64,000 nt of DNA. Source: Paracoccaceae bacterium (GTDB lineage Bacteria > Pseudomonadota > Alphaproteobacteria > Rhodobacterales > Rhodobacteraceae). A program made the translations under genes and the position numbers. Positions 55,910 through 64,000 of this stretch are shown here, in pieces (the stretch's first letter is position 1; each line of letters starts with the position of its first letter). The notes under the pieces were generated by a model. It did not search any database and was not told the origin of the DNA. It saw nothing but the letters and a program-made list of their open reading frames with translations. Where the stretch lies: the NCBI GenBank assembly GCA_022763485.1, contig JALEGX010000064.1:1-64000 (forward strand). Reading direction: 5' to 3'.

Positions 55910-56629
55910 ATGGCAATCACCACTCCCAAATCCGCCTTCTGGAAGGGTTTGCGCGACAGCACTCCCTTCGTGCTGGTCGCAGGGCCTTTCGGGATGCTGT
56001 TTGGCGTGCTGGCCAGCGAGGCCGGCCTGGACGTGGTCGCGACGCTGACCTTTTCCGTCTCCGTCTTTGCCGGATCGGCTCAGTTCACCGCGCTGCAGCT
56101 GATGCAGGAGAACGCCCCCACGCTGATCGTGCTGATCTCGGCCCTTGCGGTGAACCTGCGGGTTGCGATGTATTCGGCCTCGCTGACGCCCTACCTGGGC
56201 GGCGCACCATTGTGGAAACGGGCGATCGCGGCCTATCTGATCGTCGATCAGTCCTATGCCCTGTCGGTGGTGAAGTTTGAAACCGAACCCGAGCTGACCA
56301 GCGCCGAGCGCTACGCCTATTTCTTTGGAACCAACGCGCTGATTGCGCCCTGCTGGTACGGGGCCACCCTGGCCGGGGCACTGCTGGGCAACCGCGTGCC
56401 CGAGGGGCTGGCGCTGGATTTCGTTCTGCCGCTGGCCTTTCTGGCAATGATCGGTCCGATGCTGCGCACCACGGCGCATGTGGTTGCCGCTCTGGTGGCC
56501 ATCACCACCGCACTGGCCGCGGCCTGGCTGCCCTACAATCTTGGCCTGATCGTTGCCGGGATTGCCGGTATGGTGGCGGGCGCTCAGGTAGAGCTTTGGA
56601 TGGCCCGCAAGACAGGAGCCCAGACATGA
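55910..56629 (+). CDS. azlC: AzlC family branched-chain amino acid exporter, large subunit
   Basis: Large subunit of an AzlCD two-component branched-chain amino acid exporter, 239 residues with about seven helices. The family blocks GPFGMLFGVLASEAGL and FAGSAQFTALQL are present near residues 25 and 53. It overlaps azlD by 4 nt and is divergent from fdhD across 54 bp. Confidence 0.92.
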   Translation: MAITTPKSAFWKGLRDSTPFVLVAGPFGMLFGVLASEAGLDVVATLTFSVSVFAGSAQFTALQLMQENAPTLIVLISALAVNLRVAMYSASLTPYLGGAPLWKRAIAAYLIVDQSYALSVVKFETEPELTSAERYAYFFGTNALIAPCWYGATLAGALLGNRVPEGLALDFVLPLAFLAMIGPMLRTTAHVVAALVAITTALAAAWLPYNLGLIVAGIAGMVAGAQVELWMARKTGAQT

Positions 56630-56958
56630 CAGAGATACCCAATGGCGCCCTGTGGACCGTCATCATCGGCATGGCGATCTTCAGCTTCGGCCTGCGCTTC
56701 GTGTTTATCGGCTTCATGGGGGACCGGCCCATCCCCGAATGGCTGATGCGGCACCTGCGCTATACGGCAGTGGCGATCATCCCGGCGCTGGTCGCGCCGC
56801 TGGTCGTCTGGCCCGCCGCCACGGGTGGTGAAACGGACCCGGCACGGCTGCTGGCCGCGCTGGCGACACTGGCCATCGCCTATGTCACCAAGAATGTGCT
56901 GGTGGCAATCGGGTCCGGCGCGCTGGGTTTGATGCTGCTGCTGAACCTGCTGGGCTGA
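56626..56958 (+). CDS. azlD: AzlD domain-containing protein
   Basis: Small subunit partner of AzlC, 110 residues with four hydrophobic helices and the family FGLRFVFIGFMGDRPIPEWL segment. The ATG at 56626 overlaps the azlC stop, which fixes the start. It converges on the next minus-strand gene with 8 bp between stops. Confidence 0.9.
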   Translation: MTEIPNGALWTVIIGMAIFSFGLRFVFIGFMGDRPIPEWLMRHLRYTAVAIIPALVAPLVVWPAATGGETDPARLLAALATLAIAYVTKNVLVAIGSGALGLMLLLNLLG

Positions 56959-56966
56959 GACGGCGC

Positions 56967-57605
56967 TCAGCCCTCTTCGTCAGAGGTGGCGACAGTCTGG
57001 TTCAGCGCCGCGTTGTTCTTTGCCAGACCGGCCTGCAAATCGGGGCTGTCGCTTTCATAGTAGCGGTCCGACGTCACACCGGGCAGTGTCCCGAACTGAT
57101 CGGCAAGCTTCACCGGGTAGAAGGTCACGTCGATGCTTTCGAACCCCGGAACCTGTTGCAGGATGCGCGCGGTGGAATTGGCGCAATAGGCCCCTGGAAT
57201 GGGTCCTGCCTGCAAGGCCAGCTGGTAAGCGACCTGCGCCTGTTCCGGCGTCACTTCGACTTCCTGCACCAGGACGTGGAAGGTTTCGCGGGCATGTGCC
57301 CCGCGATACGCCCGCTCAACCGGCGGCGTGATGCCAAAAAGCACGTCGTTGCGCTCTGGCACAATGTCGGCCTTGAAGGATCCGGCCGGGTCAAAGATGA
57401 CCCGTTCGGAGGCATTGATCATCAAGGAGGTATGCCCGCCCGCGCCCGACCTGTTGTTGATCATCGTATAGAGCGTCAGCGTATTCGGCCCCGGCTCCCG
57501 ATAGGAAACCGCAGCGATGCTCGCAGCGTCAGCATTTGGGCTCTGCTCGGCAGCACAGCCCGCGAGCGCAGCAACAAGCGCTCCAGCAATGAACAGATTT
57601 CGCAC
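56967..57605 (-). CDS. lipoprotein of unknown function
   Basis: A 212-residue predicted lipoprotein: lipobox ALAGC places the lipid at C17. The mature domain contains MINNRSGAGGHTSLMINASERVIFDPAGSF, which could be a papain-like or permuted hydrolase-type core (a His in GGHTSL and a later cysteine in YCANSTARIL). The enzymatic idea is speculative. It is 13 nt after the oxidase subunit IV gene. Confidence 0.75.
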   Translation of the reverse strand: MRNLFIAGALVAALAGCAAEQSPNADAASIAAVSYREPGPNTLTLYTMINNRSGAGGHTSLMINASERVIFDPAGSFKADIVPERNDVLFGITPPVERAYRGAHARETFHVLVQEVEVTPEQAQVAYQLALQAGPIPGAYCANSTARILQQVPGFESIDVTFYPVKLADQFGTLPGVTSDRYYESDSPDLQAGLAKNNAALNQTVATSDEEG

Positions 57606-57618
57606 GGGCAGATCCGGA

Positions 57619-57753
57619 TCAGGCGGCGAAGACGGCCAGGAAGATCGTGATGAGGATCAGAACGATGACGCTCCATTTGGTGAAGTTGATGAAGCCGGTA
57701 TAGGTCTGTTCCTGAACCGAGATATCCATCTCGCCATGCTTGTGTTCAGCCAT
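57619..57753 (-). CDS. aa3-type cytochrome c oxidase subunit IV
   Basis: A 44-residue single-helix protein with the pattern MAEHKHGEMDISVQEQTYTG followed by a helix from about 23 to 44. This matches the bacterial aa3 oxidase subunit IV family (COX4_pro_2). It sits in the inner membrane next to subunits I-III. The remaining oxidase genes are not in this window, so it is unlinked here. Confidence 0.85.
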   Translation of the reverse strand: MAEHKHGEMDISVQEQTYTGFINFTKWSVIVLILITIFLAVFAA

Positions 57754-57868
57754 TGTGAAGTTCCCATTCGCGATTTGTTTTATGCTGGATACCGGATTCG
57801 AATTTCCCTGTCACCACGTCAATGGCGCGCAGGTCGGCAAAAGTGCCCTGTTCCCGGCCACACGGCGT

Positions 57869-59764
57869 CTATGGTTGCTGATCGCGATAGGTCTTGGCAT
57901 TCAGACGAACGCCAAGTTCCGCCGCGAACCACAGGACCATTCGACCTGCCGTGGTCAGGTTCCCGCGAACGCTCAGCACATCGCGCGCGATGGCCGGTTC
58001 ATCGGTGATGATCCCATCCACCCCCTTGGAAATCATGCGCGACATTTCCAGCGGATCGTTTACCGTCCAGACATAGACGTTCTTGCCCGCCGAACGCGCC
58101 GCGTTGATCAATCCGGGCGAGGCGATTTCGGAGTGCAACGCCAGAAAGTCCCCCTGCAACCCCGCAAGGTTCCCAAATGCGGACCCGGCCAGCACGCCGG
58201 TATCCCAATTCGGGCGCAGATGCTGGGCCTTGAGCACCGACTGATAGTTCAGCGACATGATCGCAACATCCGAGGCCATGCCCGCCGCTTCGACCGCCTG
58301 CACCACACGGCGTTCCAGATCCTCGTTATAGCCATAGTGCTTGAGTTCGATCAGAACGCGGGCGCGATCCTTGGCCAGCTTCAGCGCCGCGGACAGCAGC
58401 GGCGGACGCTGATCGTGAAAGCCGGTGTCAAACCAGCTCCCGATGTCCAGTTCGGCCAGTTCGGAATAGCTGGCCTTCCAGACCTTCACCGACGACCGGG
58501 CCAGTTTGACCAGATCTTCGTCGTGCAGCACGACGATCTGACCGTCTGCGGTTTCCTGCACGTCCAGTTCGATCCAGTCGGCGCCGTCCTGAATGGCCTG
58601 TTCAAAGGCGATCAGCGTGTTTTCCGGCCGGGTCCCCGACGCGCCACGGTGGGCAATGATTTCGACCCGGTCCTCGGTGCGCACCGATTGCATCATGCCA
58701 TTGGCCAGCCAGACCGCCGCGGCAATGGTGCCGATAACCAGGGCAAAGCCGGATGCGATATGGCGCTGCCCCATCGGCACCGATGCGGTGCGGTTGGTTC
58801 CGTCGCACAGCTCCGAAACATGCCGCTCGATCAGGTGAACAAGCGCGCCGATGGCGAACGCATCCAGGAATGTGCCGGCAATCACCGCCGCCAGCAGGAT
58901 TGCAACCGTAGCAAACAGCACCGACGACAACTCTCCCCCCGTCTGGACCAGCGTAATGGACCAGATCAGCCCCGCCGTGACGCAGGTGGCCACGACCAGC
59001 CGCAAGCCAAACCACACAACCAGCTCCGATTTCAGGCGGAACCGTCGCGGTTTCAGGCGGCGCTCGCTTTCGCCAAAGGCCGAAAGCGGTTCGCGATTGC
59101 CAAAGAGCACCAGATGCGGGGCCATCGCCCAACCACAGAGCCGGAACAGCAGCGCCACGGCCATCAGCACGCCCAGACCAAGGATCAGAAACATTGCCAG
59201 CCAGAAGTCGGGCGCCTGAAAGCTGAGGTAGTAGTTGATGTCGAATTCGGTCTGATACCAGAGCGCGATCAACAACCCGCCCAGCGCAAAGGGCAAAGCC
59301 ACCGCCAGCACCCGTGCCACGAAAACCCCGGAAAACACCGCCAGAGGCCCAGACCGCTGCCACACCAGTTGCAGCGCGGAGCTGAGCGCACCGCACAACC
59401 CACGCTCGGGCGTGCGCATGGCGGCCGACATGATGGCAAAGCTGGCCACTTCCCCCAGCAGCGCGATGCCCAGCGACAGCAGGGCAACCACGAAACCCGC
59501 AGGTTTCAACAGCACCAGCGCAACATCCTGATCGGTCAGCGCAGTATGGTCGGAAAAACGGACGGCCAGGTTGAACAGGCCGCTGACGATCGGCGCGATC
59601 AGGGCCAGTACGAAGCCCCGAAACACCAGATACACCGGAACAACGATCCGCCACCTTGCGATGGCGTTTGCATAGGCCCCAATGACGGTTGCGATACGAC
59701 CCAAACCTGCGCTCCTGAACTGGACGTCCATAGAACGCATTCGTTTCAGAGGATACAAGCGCAA
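57869..59764 (-). CDS. glycerophosphodiester phosphodiesterase with N-terminal membrane domain
   Basis: A 631-residue two-part protein. The N-terminal 360 residues hold about eight helices of the GDPD membrane-domain type. The C-terminal domain is a glycerophosphodiesterase with HRGASGTRPENT near residue 372 and ELDVQETADGQIVVLHD near 398, both with metal and catalytic residues. It hydrolyses glycerophosphodiesters; a substrate from membrane lipids is likely. The start may be at 59764, 59740 or 59731. Confidence 0.87.
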   Translation of the reverse strand: MRLYPLKRMRSMDVQFRSAGLGRIATVIGAYANAIARWRIVVPVYLVFRGFVLALIAPIVSGLFNLAVRFSDHTALTDQDVALVLLKPAGFVVALLSLGIALLGEVASFAIMSAAMRTPERGLCGALSSALQLVWQRSGPLAVFSGVFVARVLAVALPFALGGLLIALWYQTEFDINYYLSFQAPDFWLAMFLILGLGVLMAVALLFRLCGWAMAPHLVLFGNREPLSAFGESERRLKPRRFRLKSELVVWFGLRLVVATCVTAGLIWSITLVQTGGELSSVLFATVAILLAAVIAGTFLDAFAIGALVHLIERHVSELCDGTNRTASVPMGQRHIASGFALVIGTIAAAVWLANGMMQSVRTEDRVEIIAHRGASGTRPENTLIAFEQAIQDGADWIELDVQETADGQIVVLHDEDLVKLARSSVKVWKASYSELAELDIGSWFDTGFHDQRPPLLSAALKLAKDRARVLIELKHYGYNEDLERRVVQAVEAAGMASDVAIMSLNYQSVLKAQHLRPNWDTGVLAGSAFGNLAGLQGDFLALHSEIASPGLINAARSAGKNVYVWTVNDPLEMSRMISKGVDGIITDEPAIARDVLSVRGNLTTAGRMVLWFAAELGVRLNAKTYRDQQP

Positions 59765-59836
59765 GATTTGGGCTTGCGGCGCGGTTTCAGTCCGATTCTG
59801 CGTGAAAACCGGGCAAAAACGGAAACGGATCAGGCG

Positions 59837-60289
59837 TCAGCCTTGCTCCAGGTCCGTCGCCAGGCGAAAGCCGATTCGCTTGGCCGGTGCGCTGCCGTTG
59901 CTTTTGGGGAGCGCCCGCAGCATCACGTTCAGCTGGCTGACATGCTGCACCAGCTGCGTGCGCGAGCCCATCTGATCCGTGCCGTAGAAGGTGATGATAT
60001 CCGGATCGAAATAGCCCAGACCTTCGATCCGCAGAACACCGGCCTCACCACCGACGAAGCCCATTGCGACCTCATGTTCGGCATCCAGCTGCTCTTCGAA
60101 ATTGCGGATGTAGAGGATCAGCCGCTCATAGGCCCAGCGCGATGCGCTCTTGCTTTCAACCGGCTGGTTGACCGCTTCGGGCACCTTGGTCAGCGGGGCA
60201 CAGGCCTCCGGATCTGCGTGCACTTCATGCACACAGGGCAGAACAGCAGCCTCAAGCGCTTCCGCCGAGGTAGAGATTTCGTCAGTCAT
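59837..60289 (-). CDS. DUF6173-like protein
   Basis: A 150-residue soluble protein. A central SASRWAYERLILYIRNFEEQLDAEHEVAMGFVGG and a later GLGYFDPDIITFYGTDQ are typical of the DUF6173 family as I recall it. Function is unknown. The ATG at 60289 has GAGGGGC upstream and replaces an earlier ATG at 60328. It is 13 nt after the MBL gene, so it joins the acyl-CoA dehydrogenase operon. Confidence 0.65.
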   Translation of the reverse strand: MTDEISTSAEALEAAVLPCVHEVHADPEACAPLTKVPEAVNQPVESKSASRWAYERLILYIRNFEEQLDAEHEVAMGFVGGEAGVLRIEGLGYFDPDIITFYGTDQMGSRTQLVQHVSQLNVMLRALPKSNGSAPAKRIGFRLATDLEQG

Positions 60290-60302
60290 GTGGTGCCCCT
60301 CC

Positions 60303-61346
60303 CTATTTGCGCTGGTACAGCCAGGCACCGTCCTCTCGTCGGGTGCGGTCCAGCTTACCGATGCAATACAGGTGATTTACATGGGCTACCGCTTCGACCA
60401 AGGCAAGCCCATACTCGCCATCGCCGATGGTGCGCTTGAACAGCGGGGAAAAGCAATCCGCGGCGGTCATCGGGCGATCCAGATGATCCAGCAACCGTTC
60501 CAGCGCCGCGTGATGATTGTCGATCAGCTGTCGCATCCGCAGCGGCAAGCGCCCGAATGGCAGCTTGTGCCCCCCCAGAGCAAGGTGTTCGGGGCGGGCA
60601 AGATGCGACAGGCGCTCGCAAGCCTCAAGCCAGTCCGCCAGAGGATCCGCCATCGGTTCGGTCGCGTAAACGCCAATATTGGGGCTGATGGAGCTGAGGA
60701 TCTGATCCCCGGTGATCACGAGATTGTCATCACGGCTCCAGAAGGTCGCGTGCTCGGGCGCATGGCCATTGCCGATGTGTACATCCCAGTCACGCCCGCC
60801 CATGCGGAAGACATCGCCCTGCTTGATCCGGGTGAAGCCCAGCGGCATCGGATAGACCGTATCGGCAAAGTTGAACGGCCGGTCCTGCACCCGCGCATCA
60901 TAGATCCGCTGTTCCATGCCGGCACTGCGGTAATAGGCCAGCGTCTCTTCAGGCCACTGCTCCTGCACATCCAGCGTCAGCATCCGGGCGAACAGCCAGG
61001 CGGTGCGCGTGGTGATCAACTCTGCGCCATGTTCGGACTGGAACCATCCGGCCAGCCCGATGTGATCAGGGTGGTGATGGGTGGCCACAACGCGGCGGAT
61101 CGGCTTGCCCCCCAGAGGACCCGCCATCACCTGCTCCCAGATCGCACGGCTTTTGCGCGTGTTGAAACCGGTATCGACCACGGTCCAGCTGTCGCCTTCG
61201 TCAAAGGCATAGATGTTGACATGGTCCAGCTTCATCGGCAGCGGCTGGCGCAGCCACAAGACGCCTTCGGCCACTTCGATTGCTTCACCCGGCTCGGGCG
61301 GGGTTTCCCAAGGGTATTTCAGAGAAACCTGCGGAACGCTTGTCAT
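60303..61346 (-). CDS. MBL-fold metallohydrolase
   Basis: A 347-residue metallo-beta-lactamase-fold hydrolase with the metal motif HHHPDHIGLAG near residues 90-100, a histidine in GHAPEH near 196 and a later TGDQ aspartate. The substrate is unknown; hydrolysis of acyl-CoA or other thioesters is plausible given the upstream dehydrogenase. The ATG at 61346 is preferred over an in-frame TTG at 61370. It starts 4 nt after the dehydrogenase gene. Confidence 0.85.
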   Translation of the reverse strand: MTSVPQVSLKYPWETPPEPGEAIEVAEGVLWLRQPLPMKLDHVNIYAFDEGDSWTVVDTGFNTRKSRAIWEQVMAGPLGGKPIRRVVATHHHPDHIGLAGWFQSEHGAELITTRTAWLFARMLTLDVQEQWPEETLAYYRSAGMEQRIYDARVQDRPFNFADTVYPMPLGFTRIKQGDVFRMGGRDWDVHIGNGHAPEHATFWSRDDNLVITGDQILSSISPNIGVYATEPMADPLADWLEACERLSHLARPEHLALGGHKLPFGRLPLRMRQLIDNHHAALERLLDHLDRPMTAADCFSPLFKRTIGDGEYGLALVEAVAHVNHLYCIGKLDRTRREDGAWLYQRK

Positions 61347-61350
61347 CGGA

Positions 61351-63054
61351 TCAGCCTGCCAGTTCGTCAATGGTCAGCGCAAAAGTGGTGGCCGCACCTT
61401 CGGTCGCAGCGGCCAGAAGCGCCTGATGTTCCGGCAACATCCGGTTGATGTAGAAGCGTGCCAGCTTTTCGCGCGGGCCGCCAAGATCGGCCATCGCTGC
61501 CGTCAGATGGAAATGCCCACCAAGCACACGGGCGAACGCCCGCAGATAGGCCGCCGACCCGGCAAACCGGTTCTGCATATCCTCCTGCGCGGTCAGCCAT
61601 TCGGTGGCTTCCCGCAGGCTTTCACAGGCCTGCCAGACGCTTTCGGCCATGTTGGGATGGGTGGTCCGGGCGCGTTCGGCCTGTTCTTCGATCTCATCGA
61701 TCAGGCGATGTGCCATCTCACCGCCGTCCATCATCTTGCGGGCCACCAGATCCATCGACTGGATGCCGTTGGTGCCTTCGTAAATCGCCGTGACCCGGGA
61801 ATCGCGGTAGTATTGCGCCGCACCGGTTTCTTCGATGAAGCCCATGCCGCCATGCACCTGCACCCCGGTTTCGGCAACGCTGATGCCGGTATCGGTGCCA
61901 AAGGCCTTGGCGATCGGGGTCAGGAAGGCCGCACGCGCGGTCCACTCTTCATCCCCCGTGGCGGTGGTCATGTCGATGGCAACCGAACAGGCCAGCAGGA
62001 TCGCGCGCGCGGCAAACAGATCCGCTTTCATCTCCATCAACATGCGGCGCACGTCGGCGTGATCCACAATCGTGCCCGAGGGCGTCTTGCCCTGCTTGCG
62101 CTCCAGCGCATAGGCCAGCGCGTGCTGATACGCGCCCTCGCCTGCGCCAACGCCCTGACCACCAACACCCAGACGCGCGTTGTTCATCATGGTGAACATG
62201 GCCGCCATGCCGCCGTGTTCCTTGCCCACAAGCCAGCCCTTGGCGCCGTCATACTGCATCACGCAGGTGGGTGAGCCGTGCAGCCCCATCTTGTGCTCAA
62301 GGCTGACCACCTTCAGGCTGTTGGCGACCCCGGGGTTGCCTTCTTCGTCCGGCAGGTACTTGGGGACCAGAAACAGGCTGATGCCTTTGGTCCCCGGCAC
62401 ACCATCGGGCAGACGCGCCAGAACCAGGTGGCAGATGTTGCCACAGAAGTCATTGTCCCCCCAGCTGATATAGATCTTCTGCCCGGTGATCGAATAGGTG
62501 CCATCGCCGTTGTCTTCGGCCTTCGAGCTGAGCGCGCCCACATCCGACCCTGCTTGCGGTTCGGTCAGGTTCATGGTGCCCGACCATTCGCCGGAGATCA
62601 GTTTCGGAAGGTAGAGTTCTTTCAGCGCATCGCTGGCGTGATGTTCCAGCGCCTCGATCTGGCCCTGGCTCATCAGCGGGGCCAGCTGCAACGACAGGCA
62701 GGCCGCGCTCATCATTTCATTGACGCTGGTGGTCAGGGTCATCGGCAGCCCCATACCGCCATGTTCGGCCGGGGCGCTCATGCCGATCCAGCCGCCTTCG
62801 GAGATCTGCTTCCACCCGTCGGCAAACCCCGGAGAGGTCCGCAGCACGCCGTTTTCCAACCGCGCAGGTTCCAGATCACCGCCGCGTTGCAGCGGGGCCA
62901 TGACCTCTTCACACATCTTGCCCGCCTCGGTCAGGATGGCGCTGACCATGTCATCAGAGGCTTCCGAGAACCGGTCGGTTCCACAGACCTGTTCGTAGCC
63001 GACAATGTGTTTCAGCAGAAATTCATAGTCGGAAACGGGGGCGCGATACGGCAT
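61351..63054 (-). CDS. acyl-CoA dehydrogenase, DmdC-type
   Basis: A 567-residue acyl-CoA dehydrogenase with the extra C-terminal domain of the DmdC/3-methylmercaptopropionyl-CoA dehydrogenase subgroup. FAD/substrate loops include NLTEPQAGSDVGAL near residue 165. The catalytic glutamate lies in IYEGTNGIQSMDL near 426. Other members oxidise fatty acyl-CoAs or methylsuccinyl-CoA, so the substrate is not certain. It is upstream of MBL and DUF6173 genes and feeds ETF and ETF-QO. Confidence 0.88.
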   Translation of the reverse strand: MPYRAPVSDYEFLLKHIVGYEQVCGTDRFSEASDDMVSAILTEAGKMCEEVMAPLQRGGDLEPARLENGVLRTSPGFADGWKQISEGGWIGMSAPAEHGGMGLPMTLTTSVNEMMSAACLSLQLAPLMSQGQIEALEHHASDALKELYLPKLISGEWSGTMNLTEPQAGSDVGALSSKAEDNGDGTYSITGQKIYISWGDNDFCGNICHLVLARLPDGVPGTKGISLFLVPKYLPDEEGNPGVANSLKVVSLEHKMGLHGSPTCVMQYDGAKGWLVGKEHGGMAAMFTMMNNARLGVGGQGVGAGEGAYQHALAYALERKQGKTPSGTIVDHADVRRMLMEMKADLFAARAILLACSVAIDMTTATGDEEWTARAAFLTPIAKAFGTDTGISVAETGVQVHGGMGFIEETGAAQYYRDSRVTAIYEGTNGIQSMDLVARKMMDGGEMAHRLIDEIEEQAERARTTHPNMAESVWQACESLREATEWLTAQEDMQNRFAGSAAYLRAFARVLGGHFHLTAAMADLGGPREKLARFYINRMLPEHQALLAAATEGAATTFALTIDELAG

Positions 63055-63183
63055 CTTGCGTCCTTTATTCTTGGCGTCGTTTACACGGGCTTGGAATCCC
63101 GGCGCGGGACCGGTATTTGAGTGGGCTTGGACGATTACCTATCTGCGCCCTCCACGCAAGCAACCAAAACGCCGCGTCATGCC

Positions 63184-64000
63184 ATGAAGCCGGAACGTAC
63201 CGTCAGTCTGGGCCCTTCAGAGGCCGATCTGGACCAAGCAGCAGCCTTGCTGCGGGACGGGCATCTTGTGGCCTTTCCCACGGAAACGGTTTACGGGCTG
63301 GGGGGCAATGCGCTGTTGGGGAATGCTGTGGCGGGCATCTATGCCGCCAAGGGGCGCCCAAGCTTCAACCCCTTGATTGCACATGTTTCTTCCAAGGAAG
63401 CCGCACAGGATCTGGTGCATTGGTCGGGTCTGGCCGAACCTCTGGCCGATGCGTTCTGGCCCGGACCGCTGACGCTGGTCCTGCCGCTGAAAGAGGGGCA
63501 TGGGGTGTCGGGTCTGGTCACGGCTGGGCTGGACACTTTGGCGGTCCGGGTGCCCGGACATCCAACGGCCCGCCGCCTGCTTGAAAAGGTCGCAGCCCCG
63601 GTGGCCGCCCCGTCGGCCAACCCGTCGGGGCGGATCAGCCCCACGACGGCCGCTCATGTCATGGCCGGGCTGGACGGCAGGATTGCCGCCGTGGTGGATG
63701 ATGGCCCCTGTGCCGTGGGTCTGGAATCCACCATCGTCGGGCTGGCGGGGCCTGACCCCATGTTGCTGCGCCCCGGTGGTGTGGCAACGGAAGAGATCGA
63801 AGCCGCGTTGGGAATGCCGCTGGTCCAGCGAAACGCCGCGGACCCGCTGACCGCGCCGGGTCAGATGCTGTCACATTACGCGCCCGATGCGCCCGTCAGG
63901 CTGAACGCCAGCATCCGAAGTGGCGATGAGGTATTGTTGGGGTTCGGGGCAATGGACTGTGATCTGAACCTGTCCCCGACCGGCGATGTGACCGAAGCCG
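63184..64000 (+). CDS. threonylcarbamoyl-AMP synthase (cut at right edge)
   Basis: Sua5/YrdC enzyme making threonylcarbamoyl-AMP for the t6A37 modification of ANN-decoding tRNAs. The visible 272 residues include FPTETVYGLGGNA near 31-43, AKGRPSFNPLI near 55-65, and SANPSGRISPTTA. After residue 190 the linker PGQMLSHYAPDAPVRL leads into the C-terminal Sua5 domain, so it is the long Sua5 form. The 3' end runs off the window. Confidence 0.93.
   Translation, partial: MKPERTVSLGPSEADLDQAAALLRDGHLVAFPTETVYGLGGNALLGNAVAGIYAAKGRPSFNPLIAHVSSKEAAQDLVHWSGLAEPLADAFWPGPLTLVLPLKEGHGVSGLVTAGLDTLAVRVPGHPTARRLLEKVAAPVAAPSANPSGRISPTTAAHVMAGLDGRIAAVVDDGPCAVGLESTIVGLAGPDPMLLRPGGVATEEIEAALGMPLVQRNAADPLTAPGQMLSHYAPDAPVRLNASIRSGDEVLLGFGAMDCDLNLSPTGDVTEA

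Noticed and set aside
57740-60439. 899-codon open frame on the plus strand
   Set aside because: It is antisense to the cox subunit IV, glycerophosphodiesterase, DUF6173 and MBL genes and has no recognisable domain. It is a high-G+C shadow frame.
60712-60719. GTGATCAC inside the MBL gene as an operator
   Set aside because: Single copy, flanked by G on both sides rather than T and A, and deep in a coding region.

Overview
The window is chromosomal DNA of a Rhodobacteraceae bacterium, most likely a marine Roseobacter-group member. The support is high G+C coding on both strands, an sdhCDAB cluster followed at a distance by mdh and a sucCDAB-lpd cluster, ethylmalonyl-CoA pathway enzymes close to the published Rhodobacter sphaeroides Mch and malyl-CoA thioesterase, a DmdC-type acyl-CoA dehydrogenase, an MttB-family methyltransferase, phaAB, and the short aa3-type oxidase subunit IV. 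I see no rRNA, tRNA, CRISPR array, insertion sequence, prophage or integrase. The region is core metabolism, and its novelty lies mainly in operon architecture and regulatory DNA.

Layout. Positions 1-7661 are all on the minus strand: mcl2-nnrU-like-DUF1737-mch-DUF4344-DUF1194, then a promoter with twin palindromes, then sdhCDAB (sdhB is cut by the left edge). Positions 7962-9047 hold a small secreted protein and a TauE/SafE permease. From 9209 to 20949 on the plus strand lie mdh, a terminator, and the 2-oxoglutarate dehydrogenase/succinyl-CoA synthetase cluster. In that cluster sucC and sucD are separated by two unrelated genes, a DUF805 membrane protein is wedged between sucD and sucA, and a small protein lies between sucB and lpd. 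From 21010 to 32249, mostly minus, are an outer-membrane-like protein, plsC-ftsX-ftsE, a zinc-ribbon membrane protein (plus), DUF4175, lysA, an ATP-grasp gene, a 59-residue lipoprotein and argH. From 32270 to 38624 are a TlpA thioredoxin, a sterol-desaturase pair, an LprI-like protein, tag, an EAL protein and phaA/phaB. From 38825 to 42501 are an MttB homologue, a 39-residue gene divergent from a LysR gene, and an EamA transporter. From 42568 to 51031 are YdcH-like, TrmN6-like and DUF2007 proteins, ispB, ispE, a TPR protein, ETF-QO, soxR with a divergent VOC gene, and greA. From 52093 to 56958 lies a molybdenum-cofactor/formate dehydrogenase maturation cluster (fdhD-x-mobA-mobB-moeA) divergent from azlCD. 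The right end has a lipoprotein, cox subunit IV, a glycerophosphodiesterase, a DUF6173/MBL/acyl-CoA dehydrogenase operon and a partial threonylcarbamoyl-AMP synthase.

How the genes work together. The ethylmalonyl-CoA enzymes turn C2 units into malate and propionyl-CoA-derived succinyl-CoA, which are the substrates of the adjacent mdh, suc and sdh products. The two succinate-side operons (sdhC and sucC promoters) carry the same pair of TGTGATCAC palindromes, centre-to-centre 21 bp in both cases. This suggests one shared, unidentified regulator. ETF-QO, the acyl-CoA dehydrogenase and phaAB extend the acyl-CoA theme.
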